Source: Actinomycetes bacterium
GTDB lineage: Bacteria > Actinomycetota > Acidimicrobiia > UBA5794
Reading direction: 5' to 3'
DNA: 6,584 nt
NCBI GenBank assembly: GCA_030598305.1
Contig: JAUVQC010000075.1
Coordinates: forward strand, 1-6,584
Below, one piece after another: positions 1 to 6,204 of the stretch. Within the stretch, counting starts at the first letter, position 1. Each line of letters opens with the position of its first letter. A program made the position numbers and the translations under genes. The notes beneath the pieces were generated by a model. The model made no database searches, was not told where the DNA came from, and saw only the letters and a list, made by a program, of their open reading frames with translations.

Positions 1-1
1 G

Positions 2-385
2 GGCATGGGCTTCACATCACCTGAATCGGGCCCGTGGCTCCCCTTTTCGGACAGCCATACAACCGTTGATTCACAGATCGACGACCCCAAGTCGATGCTC
101 TCGCTGTATCGGACACTCCTCAGTCTTCGGAAAGATCGCCGGGAGCTGAGGGAGGGCACGATCAGGATGCTCGACGTTGCAAACGACGACGTGTTGGCTT
201 TCGAGCGCTCGTTCTCGCACTCCTCTGTGAGTGTCGCAATCAACTTCGCCAGCCAACCTCGGCGGATCACTCTCGGGCGCAAGATGCACCAGATCCTCTC
301 ATCGCACACGAACCGCACCGGGACCATCAGCGAACTCACGCTCGAGGCGAACGAAGCGATCATTCTCGAGCCGCTGCCCTCCTAG
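2..385 (+). CDS. GH13 alpha-glucosidase / alpha-amylase family, C-terminal fragment
   Basis: This is the 3' end of a gene that begins outside the window; the frame is open from base 2 to the TAG at 383-385. The fragment opens with GFTSPESGPWLPFSD, which matches the segment after the PMQWD motif in oligo-1,6-glucosidase/alpha-glucosidase type GH13 enzymes (NAGFT...PWLP). It is followed by the usual last barrel helix (SLYRTLLSLRKDRREL). The remaining residues, about 50-127, look like the C-terminal beta-sandwich (VLAFERSF..., VSVAINFAS). Such enzymes hydrolyse alpha-glucosidic bonds in malto- or isomalto-oligosaccharides, trehalose or sucrose. The catalytic Asp/Glu/Asp lie upstream of the window, so substrate and subfamily cannot be decided; trehalose synthase is a less likely alternative. 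The ATG at 5-7 is internal, not a start. The stop overlaps the stop of the convergent gene. Confidence 0.85.
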   Translation, partial: GMGFTSPESGPWLPFSDSHTTVDSQIDDPKSMLSLYRTLLSLRKDRRELREGTIRMLDVANDDVLAFERSFSHSSVSVAINFASQPRRITLGRKMHQILSSHTNRTGTISELTLEANEAIILEPLPS

Positions 386-702
386 GCGATCATCGGGAGG
401 TAGCTCGCCAGGTCGCCGACGAGCACAATTCTGGGGAGGACCACCGTGGCACCGAGCGCTCTGAATCGATCTGCCTGGAGGTCGTCAGGATCGTCGCCGT
501 ACACAACCACCCAGGCGCCGCGTGAGGCAAGGGCTGAGACGATCTGATCGACGTCGGCCTCGGCAAGATCAACGAGGCCGACCGAGACTGCCTTGTCGGA
601 TGGCAGTTCGATGACGCGATACCCCAACAACTTGAGCTGATCCGCGAAGAGAGGAACATCCTCAGCAGAGCACCGCAGACCCGCAGCAGGGTGGTGTGTC
701 AT
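382..702 (-). CDS. Small receiver-like (degenerate REC fold) hypothetical protein
   Basis: A 106-residue protein with no named family that I can assign. The strand/helix order resembles a response-regulator receiver: helix DVPLFADQLKLLGYRV (15-30), strand and loop VIELPSDKAVSVGLVDL with D45 where the phospho-Asp normally sits, helix 51-60, strand AWVVVYGDD (63-71), helix DLQADRFRALGA (74-85), then VVLPR with R91 near the usual Lys. The N-terminal Asp pair that binds Mg2+ is absent (GLRCSAED instead), so it is either a pseudo-receiver or an unrelated Rossmann-like fold. I chose the ATG at 702 because a TATGGT box lies 6 bases upstream, fitting a leaderless transcript. An in-frame ATG at 726 would add eight residues (MGVRYGCV). 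It faces the GH13 gene tail-to-tail and diverges from the lipoprotein gene. Function is unknown. Confidence 0.62.
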   Translation of the reverse strand: MTHHPAAGLRCSAEDVPLFADQLKLLGYRVIELPSDKAVSVGLVDLAEADVDQIVSALASRGAWVVVYGDDPDDLQADRFRALGATVVLPRIVLVGDLASYLPMIA

Positions 703-708
703 GACACA
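695..708. promoter_or_regulatory. 14-bp perfect palindrome over the start codon of the receiver-like gene
   Basis: TGTGTCATGACACA is a perfect inverted repeat with no spacer, centred on the ATG (700-702, minus strand) of the receiver-like gene. It abuts the candidate -10 box at 709-714. Size and position suit an operator for a dimeric regulator, but one such palindrome is not very unlikely by chance in a window of this length, so the role is inference. Confidence 0.3.
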
Positions 709-714
709 ACCATA
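709..714 (-). promoter_or_regulatory. Candidate -10 box (TATGGT), leaderless start of the receiver-like gene
   Basis: On the minus strand TATGGT ends 6 bases before the ATG at 702, so transcription would begin at or next to the A of the start codon. There is no Shine-Dalgarno ahead of this ATG and no recognisable -35 hexamer. This is a motif match only. Confidence 0.35.
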
Positions 715-742
715 TCGCACACCCATGGAATCCCTCGGCGCC

Positions 743-748
743 TACCAT
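743..748 (+). promoter_or_regulatory. Candidate -10 box (TACCAT) for the lipoprotein gene
   Basis: TACCAT fits the TAnnnT -10 pattern and would place the transcription start near 755, giving a leader of about 20 bases that contains the Shine-Dalgarno at 767-771. No convincing -35 is visible. It lies in the 74-base divergent gap between the receiver-like gene and the lipoprotein gene. Confidence 0.3.
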
Positions 749-766
749 CACAGCAACACCGAACTC

Positions 767-771
767 AAGGA
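767..771 (+). promoter_or_regulatory. Shine-Dalgarno (AAGGA) of the lipoprotein gene
   Basis: AAGGA stands 5 bases before the ATG at 777 and fixes that start. The same start gives a complete lipoprotein signal peptide. Confidence 0.6.
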
Positions 772-776
772 ACATC

Positions 777-1667
777 ATGCGTACATACGTTCTCGCATTC
801 TTCGGCCTCGCCCTACTCCTGTCTGCGTGCAGGATCGAATCGAACATCCTCCTCGAAATCAACGAGGATGGGTCAGCAACCGTCGGCGCCGAGGTTGGTT
901 TCGATGAGGAAATGCTCGATCTCGTCGGCCAGAACGGCGGAGACCCGAGCGACATACTCGGTGACCTCCCCGATCTCGGAGGAGAGGGCACAGAGCCGAT
1001 CCAGCGCGTCGAGGGCGACATGACGTATTTCGGTGTCAAGACGACCGTCGACGATCTTTCAACATTCGACTTCGACGGTCTCGATGGTCAGACGTTCTCA
1101 GAGTTCACGTACGAGTTCGATGACTCATCCGCGACGCTTGCGGCCAAAGTCGATGCAACAGGTATAGGTGACCTCGGGGGTGGCGAGCTTCCGATCGACC
1201 CGTCCGAGATCACCGGCGAGATCTTCTCTGCCCGTGTCGTCGTCACGATGCCCGGAACCGTGACCCAGCACAACGCAGATGAGGTCCTTGGCGACGGAAC
1301 GCTCGTGTGGAACCTCCCCCTCGCGGGTACCAAGGACATCTTCGCAACATCGGACTTCGGCAGTTCACCGGCCAGTTGGATCTGGTTCGTGGTGGGCGGC
1401 GTGCTGATCGTTGGAATCATCGCTGCGATCGCTGCCGTGATGACTTCAAAGAAAGGCTCCCAGGATGCTGTGGCGGCAGCTGCTGCCGAGCACCAGGCAG
1501 CTGAAGACGCCAGTCAGGAGACTGAAGACGCCAGTCAGGAGACTGAAGACGCCAGTCAGGAGACTGAAGACGCCAGTCAGGAGGCTGAAGACGCCAGTCA
1601 GGAGCCGAACTCGGAAGTTGCCGCACAGCCTGATACGGGCGAGGAAGACTCGACAGAGAGCAACTGA
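777..1667 (+). CDS. LppM-like membrane lipoprotein with acidic repeat tail
   Basis: A 296-residue predicted lipoprotein. The signal peptide MRTYVLAFFGLALLLSAC ends in a lipobox LSAC, with C18 as the lipidated residue. The extracytoplasmic part (19-200) begins RIESNILLEINEDGSATVGAEV, which resembles the LppM-type domain of actinobacterial lipoproteins (Cys, then a beta strand and an N-x-DG turn). A single membrane helix follows (about 201-222, WIWFVVGG...AAVM), then TSKKG as a positive stop-transfer. So the protein should be anchored twice, with the tail in the cytoplasm. The tail (227-296) is rich in Ala, Glu and Asp and holds five 7-residue units (A/T)EDASQE at 242-276. In Mycobacterium, LppM (Rv2171) is a surface lipoprotein linked to uptake by macrophages; the job here is unknown. 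The start is supported by AAGGA at 767-771. The gene ends 22 bases from the convergent cvpA-CAP gene, with no hairpin between them. Confidence 0.8.
   Translation: MRTYVLAFFGLALLLSACRIESNILLEINEDGSATVGAEVGFDEEMLDLVGQNGGDPSDILGDLPDLGGEGTEPIQRVEGDMTYFGVKTTVDDLSTFDFDGLDGQTFSEFTYEFDDSSATLAAKVDATGIGDLGGGELPIDPSEITGEIFSARVVVTMPGTVTQHNADEVLGDGTLVWNLPLAGTKDIFATSDFGSSPASWIWFVVGGVLIVGIIAAIAAVMTSKKGSQDAVAAAAAEHQAAEDASQETEDASQETEDASQETEDASQEAEDASQEPNSEVAAQPDTGEEDSTESN
1500..1604 (+). repeat. Five tandem 21-bp repeats coding (A/T)EDASQE
   Basis: Five head-to-tail copies of a 21-bp unit (1500-1520, 1521-1541, 1542-1562, 1563-1583, 1584-1604). Bases 2-21 are identical in all five; only base 1 varies (G in copies 1 and 5, A in 2-4), giving Ala or Thr. 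The unit length is a multiple of three and in frame with the lipoprotein gene, so gain or loss of copies changes protein length without a frameshift. Near-identity down to the third codon base points to recent expansion by slippage or recombination. Confidence 0.95.
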
Positions 1668-1689
1668 TATTACGAACCCGATCTCTCCG

Positions 1690-2661
1690 TCACCCCGATA
1701 GCACGACAACCGAGAGCAGGCCATAGGGCCCGTCGATGACGCCTACGCCAGCCTTGCGGTACTGCCGGTCAGCAATGGCATCGCGATAGGCCGAAGCGCT
1801 GGTGAATGCCTCGACAATGCCATGGGTTGAGGCAGCGAGGACGACCATTTCGGCGTTGATCGTGCCAGGAACACCTTGAGCGGTCAACGAAGACGCCAAA
1901 TCATCATCGAGGGCGAGGACGCCCGAGCGATAGACCCCTCCCGACCTCATCACTGCAACAACAGCGAGATCGGCCGACCACCCGAGTGGGTCAAGACCTT
2001 CCTCGATCCTCGATCGGTTGAGGGAATCGAACACCTCCTGGGCAGCCAGCTGGGATGGTGGCAGGGTTGCATCCCCCACATCGGGTAGGGGGACCGGAAT
2101 CGTCCCTGCCACCAGTCGTGCGCCAACCGATTCCTGGAGGGCGATCACGGTAGAGAACACACGCTCTCCGCTAACGGATGCAACGGTTTGCTGAACGAAA
2201 CCACCCGGCTCGACGATACGACCTCCAATGGCGGAATCCCCGATCGCCTCGTCTGTAGTTGCTCGAAGTCCCTCTGACATCGGTGCGGCAGAGAGAAGCG
2301 TCGTCCCCAACACCACTACGAGCATCGCGTATCCGCCACCCACAGCGGCACCCCCGAGGCGGTTGAGCAGCGTCGCCCCAGGCACCAGTTTGAGCACGGT
2401 CGACAACAATCGGGCTACGAGTGCGCCACCGATCACGAGTACGAAGAACAGGATCACGCCGGCACCGATTCGCGCCACCTCATAGGGAATGTTCGCCATG
2501 CCAGCGATTATCGAACCGAGCACCGGAGACAACCGGAAGACAATGAATGTGCCGACCACCAGCACGGCGAGCTCGAGTGCTTCCCGGAGTGCTCCACGCA
2601 TCCAACCCCGTACCACCAGCGCGACAACAACGGCCACCACGATCAAGTCGTATGCCACCAC
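1690..2661 (-). CDS. CvpA-type membrane protein fused to a degenerate CAP (SCP/PR1-like) domain
   Basis: A 323-residue protein in two parts. Residues 1-130 form a CvpA-like domain with four hydrophobic segments (about 4-19, 29-45, 64-90, 104-126) and the family's early basic/amphipathic turn (VRGWMRGALREALELAV). A linker with a predicted extracytoplasmic position (130-204) follows. Residues 205-322 read as a CAP domain: VFDSLNRSRIEEGLDPLGWSADL matches the first helix and its L.W...L ending, and SASAYRDAIADRQYRKAGVG matches the SPGHRANI...VGVG region. The usual CAP histidines are missing: Y292 replaces the SPGHR histidine, and no His follows the first helix. It may therefore bind a ligand rather than cut anything. 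CvpA domains fused to an outside domain are known, for example mycobacterial MarP with a serine protease. The start is GTG at 2661 (GTG at 2658 also possible), one base after the perM stop, suggesting translational coupling. Confidence 0.82.
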   Translation of the reverse strand: MVAYDLIVVAVVVALVVRGWMRGALREALELAVLVVGTFIVFRLSPVLGSIIAGMANIPYEVARIGAGVILFFVLVIGGALVARLLSTVLKLVPGATLLNRLGGAAVGGGYAMLVVVLGTTLLSAAPMSEGLRATTDEAIGDSAIGGRIVEPGGFVQQTVASVSGERVFSTVIALQESVGARLVAGTIPVPLPDVGDATLPPSQLAAQEVFDSLNRSRIEEGLDPLGWSADLAVVAVMRSGGVYRSGVLALDDDLASSLTAQGVPGTINAEMVVLAASTHGIVEAFTSASAYRDAIADRQYRKAGVGVIDGPYGLLSVVVLSG

Positions 2662-2662
2662 G

Positions 2663-3865
2663 TCAGTCGGGCTCGTCCTCGTGATCCGTATCTTCTCTCA
2701 AGTCGACCTCGATGATCGGCTGCTCCCCGGTACGCCGCAATCGCGATGGCTCCGGCTCGTCGAACATCGCCTCGGTTGCCTCTTCCCAAGTCTGGTCGAG
2801 CACACGAGTTCGCCACCAATGTCCCAAGAGGATCTTGATGGATGCAACGAGCGGTACGGCGATGATGACGCCCCAAATACCAGCAAGTGCACCACCGAGA
2901 ACGAGAGAGAGCAACGTCACCGCCGGATGCAACCGCACAGTTGCCTTCAACACGGACGGGGAGATGAAGTTGTTGTCGATCTGCTGGACGATTACGGCTA
3001 CGACCACCGCCCAGATCGCGGTGGGGACGTCAGCGGTCGTGACTGCAACGAGTACACCCAGGAACCCTCCAACCCATGGTCCAAGGAATGGAACGATGTT
3101 GAGCAGTCCACCCACCAGACCTATCAGAAGCCAGAATTCGAGGCCGATCGCCCAATAACCGACGGACAGCATCACGCCCACGATCACCGCCACAACGAGT
3201 TGGCCCCGGAGGAACCCTCCAATCGCGGTGTTCAACTGTCGGCCCACATGGGCAGCCTCTGAGCGGTCCTTGACCGGGAACACATCGACGATTCGCTGTT
3301 GAACCGAGGGAAGGTCGATCAGGAGGTAGAAAGCGATGACGGGTCCAACGAGGAAGATGAGGATGAACTCGAAGATGCTCGAGGTCACGGTGCCGAGCTG
3401 GTCGAACAATATCCCCATCAATGTGTTGCGGTTCTCCGGGTCGTTGATGAAGTCGAGCAGCTCGCTGTAGTTGATGATCACTACGTTCTCGAATCCAATC
3501 GACCCAAGGATCGATTCGAGATCCGATGCCGTCTGGTCATAGAGAGACGGGAAGGTGTCGATGAATGCCTGGGACTGCGTCCGTATGTCGGGGAAGATGA
3601 CGACCGCCAGCAGGGACAGACCGGAGAAGAAGACAAGGAAGCCGAGAATCGCTCCGAAGATTCGTGGTACGCCCCGTTCTGAGAGCCAGCTCACGAGTGG
3701 GTTGAGTATGTAGATGACGACGACCGCCAGGAGCAGTGGGGCGAAGATCACCCGGCCTTCGACCAACACATAGAAGGCCGCCACGATCAGCAGCATCAGG
3801 CCGATCATGGACCAGGAGAAGATCCCGACTCGGCGAACGATGGTTCCGAACTCTTTTTCCCCCAT
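2663..3865 (-). CDS. AI-2E transporter / PerM-family membrane protein
   Basis: A 400-residue polytopic membrane protein of the PerM/YdiK/TqsA family (AI-2E exporter-like, formerly UPF0118). Hydrophobic segments lie at about 15-35, 40-57, 69-92, 161-183, 222-242, 244-275, 281-295 and 315-346, with a soluble stretch at 95-160. Family signatures are the GQLVVAVIVG stretch after GGFLR (217-230), the P-F-L-G-P-W-V-G-G run at 259-267, and DNNFISPSVL (297-306) leading to R-L-H-P (311-314). Members export small molecules or ions; autoinducer-2 export is shown for only a few and should not be assumed here. The C-terminal 40 residues are acidic and presumably cytoplasmic. I prefer the ATG at 3865: the protein begins MGEKEF and a TACAAT box lies 9 bases upstream. 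An in-frame ATG at 3928 would add 21 residues of atypical sequence. The cvpA-CAP gene follows one base after the stop. Confidence 0.88.
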   Translation of the reverse strand: MGEKEFGTIVRRVGIFSWSMIGLMLLIVAAFYVLVEGRVIFAPLLLAVVVIYILNPLVSWLSERGVPRIFGAILGFLVFFSGLSLLAVVIFPDIRTQSQAFIDTFPSLYDQTASDLESILGSIGFENVVIINYSELLDFINDPENRNTLMGILFDQLGTVTSSIFEFILIFLVGPVIAFYLLIDLPSVQQRIVDVFPVKDRSEAAHVGRQLNTAIGGFLRGQLVVAVIVGVMLSVGYWAIGLEFWLLIGLVGGLLNIVPFLGPWVGGFLGVLVAVTTADVPTAIWAVVVAVIVQQIDNNFISPSVLKATVRLHPAVTLLSLVLGGALAGIWGVIIAVPLVASIKILLGHWWRTRVLDQTWEEATEAMFDEPEPSRLRRTGEQPIIEVDLREDTDHEDEPD

Positions 3866-3874
3866 CACGCCACG

Positions 3875-3880
3875 ATTGTA
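3875..3880 (-). promoter_or_regulatory. Candidate -10 box (TACAAT) of the perM-like/cvpA-CAP pair
   Basis: On the minus strand TACAAT lies 9 bases before the ATG at 3865, which would leave a leader of only about two bases. It falls in the 94-base gap between tRNA-Thr and perM, which otherwise holds nothing I can name (no terminator hairpin after the tRNA). No -35 hexamer is evident. Confidence 0.4.
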
Positions 3881-3959
3881 ACGACTGGCGACGCACGACC
3901 GCTCGCAATGCTCGCTCATCACGGACAACCATTCGTCGAACGTGTGTCGTATGTCGTCG

Positions 3960-4037
3960 TGGAGCTGGCGATGGGACTCGAACCCATGACCTGCCGCTTA
4001 CAAGGCGGCTGCTCTGGCCGAACTGAGCTACGCCAGC
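3960..4037 (-). tRNA. tRNA-Thr (anticodon UGU)
   Basis: A complete cloverleaf on the minus strand. The acceptor stem is GCTGGCG/CGCCAGC (7 of 7 pairs), D stem GCTC/GAGC, anticodon stem GCCGC/GCGGC, T stem ATGGG/CCCAT with loop TTCGAGT. The anticodon loop is CTTGTAA, giving anticodon TGT (bases 4000-4002) for ACA threonine codons. The discriminator is U (3963) and the CCA end is encoded (3962-3960). There is no long variable arm. It starts 19 bases after the rlmB stop on the same strand, so it may be cut out of the cysS-rlmB transcript or have a promoter inside rlmB. Confidence 0.97.
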
Positions 4038-4056
4038 AGGGCAGTCAGCAAGTCCG

Positions 4057-4797
4057 TCAGGATAGCCAACCTCGTACACGAGCGACTTCGTAACTTGCAA
4101 GTGCTGCAGCAACTGAGGCGTTCAAGCTTTCTGTGCCACCGACCATCGGGATGAACGCGAGAACGTCGCATCTATCGGCCACCAACCTCGAAAGCCCCTC
4201 CCCTTCAGCGCCGACGCACACTGCAACCGGACGCGCGAGCAGATCCAGATCGAGAATGGATCGGTCGCCTCGTCCATCAAGGCCGACCTTCCAGAGGTCG
4301 AGTTGGTCGAGGCGCTTGAGAGCATCGGCGATCGAAGACACGACAACGAGCGGCAGCACCTCGAGAGCTCCCGCGGCGGTCTTGAACGCGGTAGCCCCGA
4401 TGGGTGCGCTTCTGCGCTGGGATACGACGAGCGCGGTCATGCCGGCTGCGACCGCTGAGCGAGCAGCAGCGCCGATATTTCGCGGGTCCTCAACATGATC
4501 AAGGACAAGGAGCGCTGGATTCTCCGCGAGCGAGACCGCCTTCTTGAGAGAGATCGGTTCAACAGCGCGAGCCTTTGCGAATACGCCTTGGGGAGCGTCA
4601 GTTACCGCAAGGGGCCTGACATCATCGACTACGTTCACCGGGATGCCTTGGGCGCGCGCTGATCGAACGATGCGGGCCACATCGGGCTTTCCGATTCTGC
4701 GCTGCTCGACGGACAGCGTGGTCACCCTCCCGCTGGCCAGCGCAGCCTCAACGGCATGGACTCCCTCAAGCTCAGTTCCGATGCCAGCGAGCGCCAT
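4057..4797 (-). CDS. rlmB: 23S rRNA 2'-O-methyltransferase RlmB (SpoU/TrmH family)
   Basis: A 246-residue SPOUT methyltransferase, the usual length for RlmB, which uses S-adenosylmethionine to methylate the 2'-OH of a G in domain V of 23S rRNA (Gm2251 in E. coli). The N-terminal RNA-binding domain (about 8-78) carries the family's G-x-H-A-V-E-A-A-L start. The SPOUT domain has all three motifs: motif 1 LDHVEDPRNIGAAARSA with N107 and R113, motif 2 VGAEGEGLSRL (195-205), and motif 3 IPM...SLNASVAAAL with S224-L225-N226. These form the trefoil-knot cofactor site. A related tRNA/rRNA TrmH-family member is possible, but the N-terminal domain and the place directly after cysS favour RlmB. The ATG lies inside the cysS end (26-base overlap) and has a Shine-Dalgarno 8 bases upstream, so the two are co-transcribed. 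Confidence 0.92.
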   Translation of the reverse strand: MALAGIGTELEGVHAVEAALASGRVTTLSVEQRRIGKPDVARIVRSARAQGIPVNVVDDVRPLAVTDAPQGVFAKARAVEPISLKKAVSLAENPALLVLDHVEDPRNIGAAARSAVAAGMTALVVSQRRSAPIGATAFKTAAGALEVLPLVVVSSIADALKRLDQLDLWKVGLDGRGDRSILDLDLLARPVAVCVGAEGEGLSRLVADRCDVLAFIPMVGGTESLNASVAAALASYEVARVRGWLS

Positions 4798-6160
4798 CTG
4801 CGGTGTCCTCGATAGATATGTTCAATTCCACAAGCCCTTCACGTATCGCGTCCGCGGTCGCCCAATCCTTTTCTGACCTCGCCTTGGCCCTCAGCTCGAG
4901 AATCGCATCCATACCCCCGTCCACGAGACCAAGGGACGCAGCGAACGCGGCTATGGATCCATCATCGGCATCCAGTTCCTCAGGAACTGTCAATCCGAGC
5001 ACCGACATGATCTCATCGAATGCCGCCACGACGCCGGAAACATCCCGGCCCGCATCGAGGGCCGTGTTGCCGTCCCGTACCGCATCGAATAGCACGGCAA
5101 GTCCACGCGACACGTCGAGATCATCATCCATCGCTGCCTTGAATTCATCCAGAATGTCAGCTCGCGGTTCATCTTCGACAGGTCCTTCGACCCGACGACG
5201 GAACGTCCGAAGCCGCGCAAGACTTGCCTCGGCATCGCTCAATGCATCCGGCGAGTAGTCAAGAGGCTTGCGATAGTGCGTCCGAAGATAGAAGAGCCGC
5301 ACGGCCACGGGATCCCAGTCATCGAGCGCTTCCGCCAACGTAACGAGGTGACCGGTCGACTTGGCCATCTTCTCACCGGAGAGGTTGAGCATGCCGTTGT
5401 GCATCCAGATCCGTGCGAACGTTGTGCCAGTGGCGGCCTCGGACTGGGCGATCTCGTTCTCATGGTGCGGAAAGATGAGATCGGTTCCACCGGCATGGAT
5501 ATCGAAGCCATCGCCAAGGTATTCACGAGCCATGACCGAGCATTCGATGTGCCATCCCGGACGACCTTCACCCCATGGAGACGGCCAGTGGGGCTCACCG
5601 GGCTTCGCTGCTTTCCACAAGGCGAAATCGAGAGGGTCATGCTTCCGGTCGTCGATCCCGGTTCGCTCCCCAGCCCTGAGATCCGCGATGTCGTGCCGCG
5701 ACAGCCTGCCGTACGCAGGGAACGAACGCACCGAGAAATACACGTCGCCACCGGAGGCATAGGCGTGTCCAGATTCGATCAAAGTGTTGATCATCTCGAT
5801 CATCTCGGGAATATGCTCCGTCGCCTTGGGCTCCTCGGTCGGTTCGAGATTCCCGAGACGGTCGTACGCATCGCCGAAGGCAGCGGCTGCATCGCGAGCG
5901 ACCTGCTCGGTCGTTGTTCCGAGTTCCGCAGCACGATTGATGATCTTGTCGTCGATGTCCGTGACGTTGCGAACGAAGTCGACCTCAAAGCCGATCCACG
6001 CGAGATATCGCCTGAGGACATCGAACACGACGGAGGACCGGCCGTGCCCGAGGTGGGGCTCGGACTGCACCGTGGGACCACAAAGGTAGATCGACACCTT
6101 CCCCGATTGTGAAGGCGTGAACGGAACGGTTGTGCGCTCAAGCGTGTTGTACAGCTGCAT
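4772..6160 (-). CDS. cysS: Cysteinyl-tRNA synthetase
   Basis: A 462-residue class I aminoacyl-tRNA synthetase that charges tRNA-Cys with cysteine in the cytoplasm, close to the E. coli length (461). Motifs in order: YLCGPTV (25-31) with zinc ligand C27; HLGH (36-39) as the HIGH motif; NVTDIDDKI (65-73); WHIECSVM with C207; GGTDLIFPHHENE with H232 and E236 completing the zinc site; and KMAKS (264-268), a variant of KMSKS. The C-terminal helical domain (about 300-462) ends in the familiar DWATADAIREGL...DTADGARW. I chose the ATG at 6160 (MQLYNTLERT) because a TACCAT box sits 7 bases upstream. The ATG at 6169 (MPSMQLYN) is nearly as good, and the frame stays open to 6304 with implausible sequence. 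It diverges from the GDPD gene. Confidence 0.96.
   Translation of the reverse strand: MQLYNTLERTTVPFTPSQSGKVSIYLCGPTVQSEPHLGHGRSSVVFDVLRRYLAWIGFEVDFVRNVTDIDDKIINRAAELGTTTEQVARDAAAAFGDAYDRLGNLEPTEEPKATEHIPEMIEMINTLIESGHAYASGGDVYFSVRSFPAYGRLSRHDIADLRAGERTGIDDRKHDPLDFALWKAAKPGEPHWPSPWGEGRPGWHIECSVMAREYLGDGFDIHAGGTDLIFPHHENEIAQSEAATGTTFARIWMHNGMLNLSGEKMAKSTGHLVTLAEALDDWDPVAVRLFYLRTHYRKPLDYSPDALSDAEASLARLRTFRRRVEGPVEDEPRADILDEFKAAMDDDLDVSRGLAVLFDAVRDGNTALDAGRDVSGVVAAFDEIMSVLGLTVPEELDADDGSIAAFAASLGLVDGGMDAILELRAKARSEKDWATADAIREGLVELNISIEDTADGARWHRN
4806..4810 (-). promoter_or_regulatory. Shine-Dalgarno (GAGGA) of rlmB inside cysS
   Basis: On the minus strand GAGGA stands 8 bases before the rlmB ATG and lies within the last codons of cysS. 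It supports the 4797 start and rlmB translation from the cysS transcript. Confidence 0.65.
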
Positions 6161-6167
6161 CGACGGC

Positions 6168-6173
6168 ATGGTA
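6168..6173 (-). promoter_or_regulatory. Candidate -10 box (TACCAT) of the cysS transcript
   Basis: On the minus strand TACCAT ends 7 bases before the cysS ATG at 6160, placing the transcription start at the start codon. It overlaps the alternative ATG at 6169, so if it is the promoter, that upstream start is not used. No Shine-Dalgarno is present at either ATG. Confidence 0.35.
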
Positions 6174-6204
6174 ACCGCGGCGTGGCGAGCGGTTCCTGCA
6201 CAGG

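Noticed and set aside
1500..1604. CRISPR-like array
   Set aside because: Units are head-to-tail with no spacers, are in frame with a lipoprotein gene, and encode a clean 7-residue repeat.
1668..1689. Bidirectional terminator between the lipoprotein and cvpA-CAP genes
   Set aside because: The 22 bases between the convergent stops contain no inverted repeat or T-run.
2489..3262. 257-residue plus-strand open frame
   Set aside because: Antisense to the perM-like gene and the start of cvpA-CAP, both of which have clear family motifs. The product is low-complexity and charged, as expected of a GC-rich shadow frame.
3900..3914. GCTCGC-AAT-GCTCGC as a terminator after tRNA-Thr
   Set aside because: It is a direct repeat, not an inverted one, and no T-run follows.
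3537..4112. 191-residue minus-strand open frame spanning the tRNA
   Set aside because: It reads through the tRNA gene and the out-of-frame 5' part of perM; the product is Arg-rich with no recognisable domain.
5276..6112. 278-residue plus-strand open frame
   Set aside because: Lies fully antisense to cysS, whose motifs and zinc ligands are intact; no family signature is visible in the product.
6174..6196. ECF sigma-like promoter (GGAAC...GTT) ahead of cysS
   Set aside because: GGAAC is followed 16 bases later by GTT on the minus strand, but this loose match in a GC-rich 50-base gap is weak and the spacing is not a firm fit; the TACCAT box explains the start better.
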